Assembly: GCA_017457585.1 (NCBI GenBank)
Contig: JAFTHD010000268.1
Coordinates: forward strand, 1-15,639
DNA: 15,639 nt
Direction of reading: 5' to 3'
Source: Bacillota bacterium
GTDB lineage: Bacteria > Bacillota_A > Clostridia > Peptostreptococcales > Anaerovoracaceae
This document shows, piece by piece, positions 15,039 through 15,639 of the stretch; the first letter of the stretch is position 1; every line of letters begins with the position of its first letter. The position numbers and the translations under genes were made by a program. A model generated the notes under the pieces. That model worked only from the letters and a program-made list of their open reading frames with translations, had not been told where the DNA came from and did not search any database.

Positions 15039-15125
15039 GCCGGCGTGATGGAATTGGCAGACGTGCGGGACTCAAAATCCCGTGGTGGCAACACCGTATG
15101 GGTTCGACCCCCATCGCCGGCACCA
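15039..15125 (+). tRNA. tRNA-Leu (anticodon CAA)
   Basis: GCCGGCG pairs with CGCCGGC, followed by discriminator A and an encoded CCA. The stem CGGGA/TCCCG holds the loop CTCAAAA, giving CAA for the UUG codon. A long variable arm and a T arm ATGGG/CCCAT with TTCGACC complete a class II tRNA. No terminator hairpin is visible before yajC, so the tRNA may be processed from a transcript that continues into yajC. Confidence 0.95.
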
Positions 15126-15182
15126 CATACGGGATTGGAAATATAATCTTTTAATTTAAATTTTTCAATATGGAGGAATCTG

Positions 15183-15617
15183 ATGAACGGCAACACATTG
15201 ATGACGATTTTACCTTTAGTCCTGCTTCTTTTGGTAATGTACTTCCTGCTTATAAGACCGCAGAAGAAAAAAGAAAAAGAAGTAAACGAGATGAGAAGTT
15301 CTGTTCAGGTAGGAGATGAGATCATCACCATCGGCGGAATCTGCGCGAAGGTAGTGAAGACGAAGGAAGATTCACTGATCGTTCAGGTGGGTGCTGACAG
15401 AGTCAAGTTTGAGATAATGAGATGGGCCGTTTCCAAGGTAGTTGAGCCTTCAGGCAAGCCTGAACCGGAACCGGAACCTGAGGAGAAGAAGCCTGCTAAG
15501 CCAAAGAGGCTCGGCAGAAAAGCTGCTCCTGTTGAGGAGAAGGTAGAGGAGAAGGCTGAGGAAGCTGCTGAAGAAATAGTAGAAGAGGTTGTTGACGCGA
15601 CCGGAGATGCTGAATAA
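15183..15617 (+). CDS. yajC: Preprotein translocase accessory subunit YajC
   Basis: The protein has the YajC core: a very short N-terminus, one membrane helix at about residues 9-24, the signature LLIRPQKKKEKE, and a small domain with VGDEIITIGGICAKVVK and VKFEIMRWAVSKV. YajC joins SecD/SecF at the Sec translocon. The core ends near residue 90. The remaining 50 or so residues are a low-complexity tail with EPEPEPE, a Lys/Arg-rich patch and Glu-rich helical repeats, making 144 residues against about 90-110 in many species. TGGAGGAA lies six bases before the ATG. secD and secF would be expected downstream but lie beyond the window. Confidence 0.95.
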   Translation: MNGNTLMTILPLVLLLLVMYFLLIRPQKKKEKEVNEMRSSVQVGDEIITIGGICAKVVKTKEDSLIVQVGADRVKFEIMRWAVSKVVEPSGKPEPEPEPEEKKPAKPKRLGRKAAPVEEKVEEKAEEAAEEIVEEVVDATGDAE

Positions 15618-15639
15618 CAGCGGATTTAATTGAAATTAG

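Noticed and set aside
11073..15125. Direct repeats of tRNA 3' ends as attachment sites around the RND gene
   Set aside because: The two tRNA 3' ends differ apart from the acceptor CACCA, so they are not a duplicated core.
15142..15147. TATAAT before yajC
   Set aside because: No -35 match at 16-18 bases; the position falls in the tRNA acceptor end. Read-through from the tRNA promoter is simpler.
14930..15196. Minus-strand open frame of 88 codons containing GDGGRTHTVLPPRDFESRTSANS
   Set aside because: It is the antisense translation of tRNA-Leu(CAA), a well-known spurious protein pattern.
1..15639. CRISPR array, complete insertion sequence or rRNA
   Set aside because: No regularly spaced repeats, no intact transposase and no rRNA sequence were seen.

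Overview
The window looks like chromosome of an anaerobic Clostridia-type Bacillota, probably a gut Lachnospiraceae-like organism. The basis is the cellobiose 2-epimerase close to the Ruminococcus albus enzyme, the polA-coaE pair, the FNT channel, strong AGGAGG-type ribosome binding sites, extended -10 promoters and the RsbU-like phosphatase followed by an anti-sigma kinase remnant. No taxonomic marker such as rRNA is present, so this is inference.

Region 1 (1-3407) is AT-richer accessory DNA and looks like a scar. It holds the 3' part of a SpoIIE/RsbU-type phosphatase, a 41-codon in-frame-deleted remnant of its partner HATPase (anti-sigma kinase), a VanX-family D-Ala-D-Ala dipeptidase, and the last 49 codons of a tyrosine recombinase. 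A strong terminator follows, then a complete type IV AbiEi/AbiEii toxin-antitoxin pair whose promoter sits inside a 14-bp-arm inverted repeat.

Region 2 (3408-4807) begins with 295 bp of non-coding DNA rich in inverted repeats. Four copies of a TTCAGTA/TACTGAA core surround a plausible promoter. It leads into a two-gene operon: low-molecular-weight protein tyrosine phosphatase and a HAD phosphatase. A stem-loop overlapping the HAD stop codon separates this operon from the convergent cellobiose 2-epimerase gene (4828-5997, minus strand).

Region 3 (5998-10955) opens with divergent promoters. On the plus strand there is a tightly packed series: formate/nitrite transporter, DNA polymerase I, dephospho-CoA kinase and a small nitroreductase.

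Region 4 (10956-15639) has tRNA-Leu(GAG) with its own promoter and terminator, then a 1230-residue RND efflux pump. The pump carries a coiled-coil insertion of about 200 residues in its first porter domain and is preceded by a palindromic operator candidate. Next come tRNA-Leu(CAA), with its promoter inside the 3' end of the pump gene, and YajC with a long Glu-rich tail.

The best leads for something new are the RND pump with its built-in coiled coil, the TTTACTGAA box cluster, and the deletion/integrase scar beside the AbiE module.
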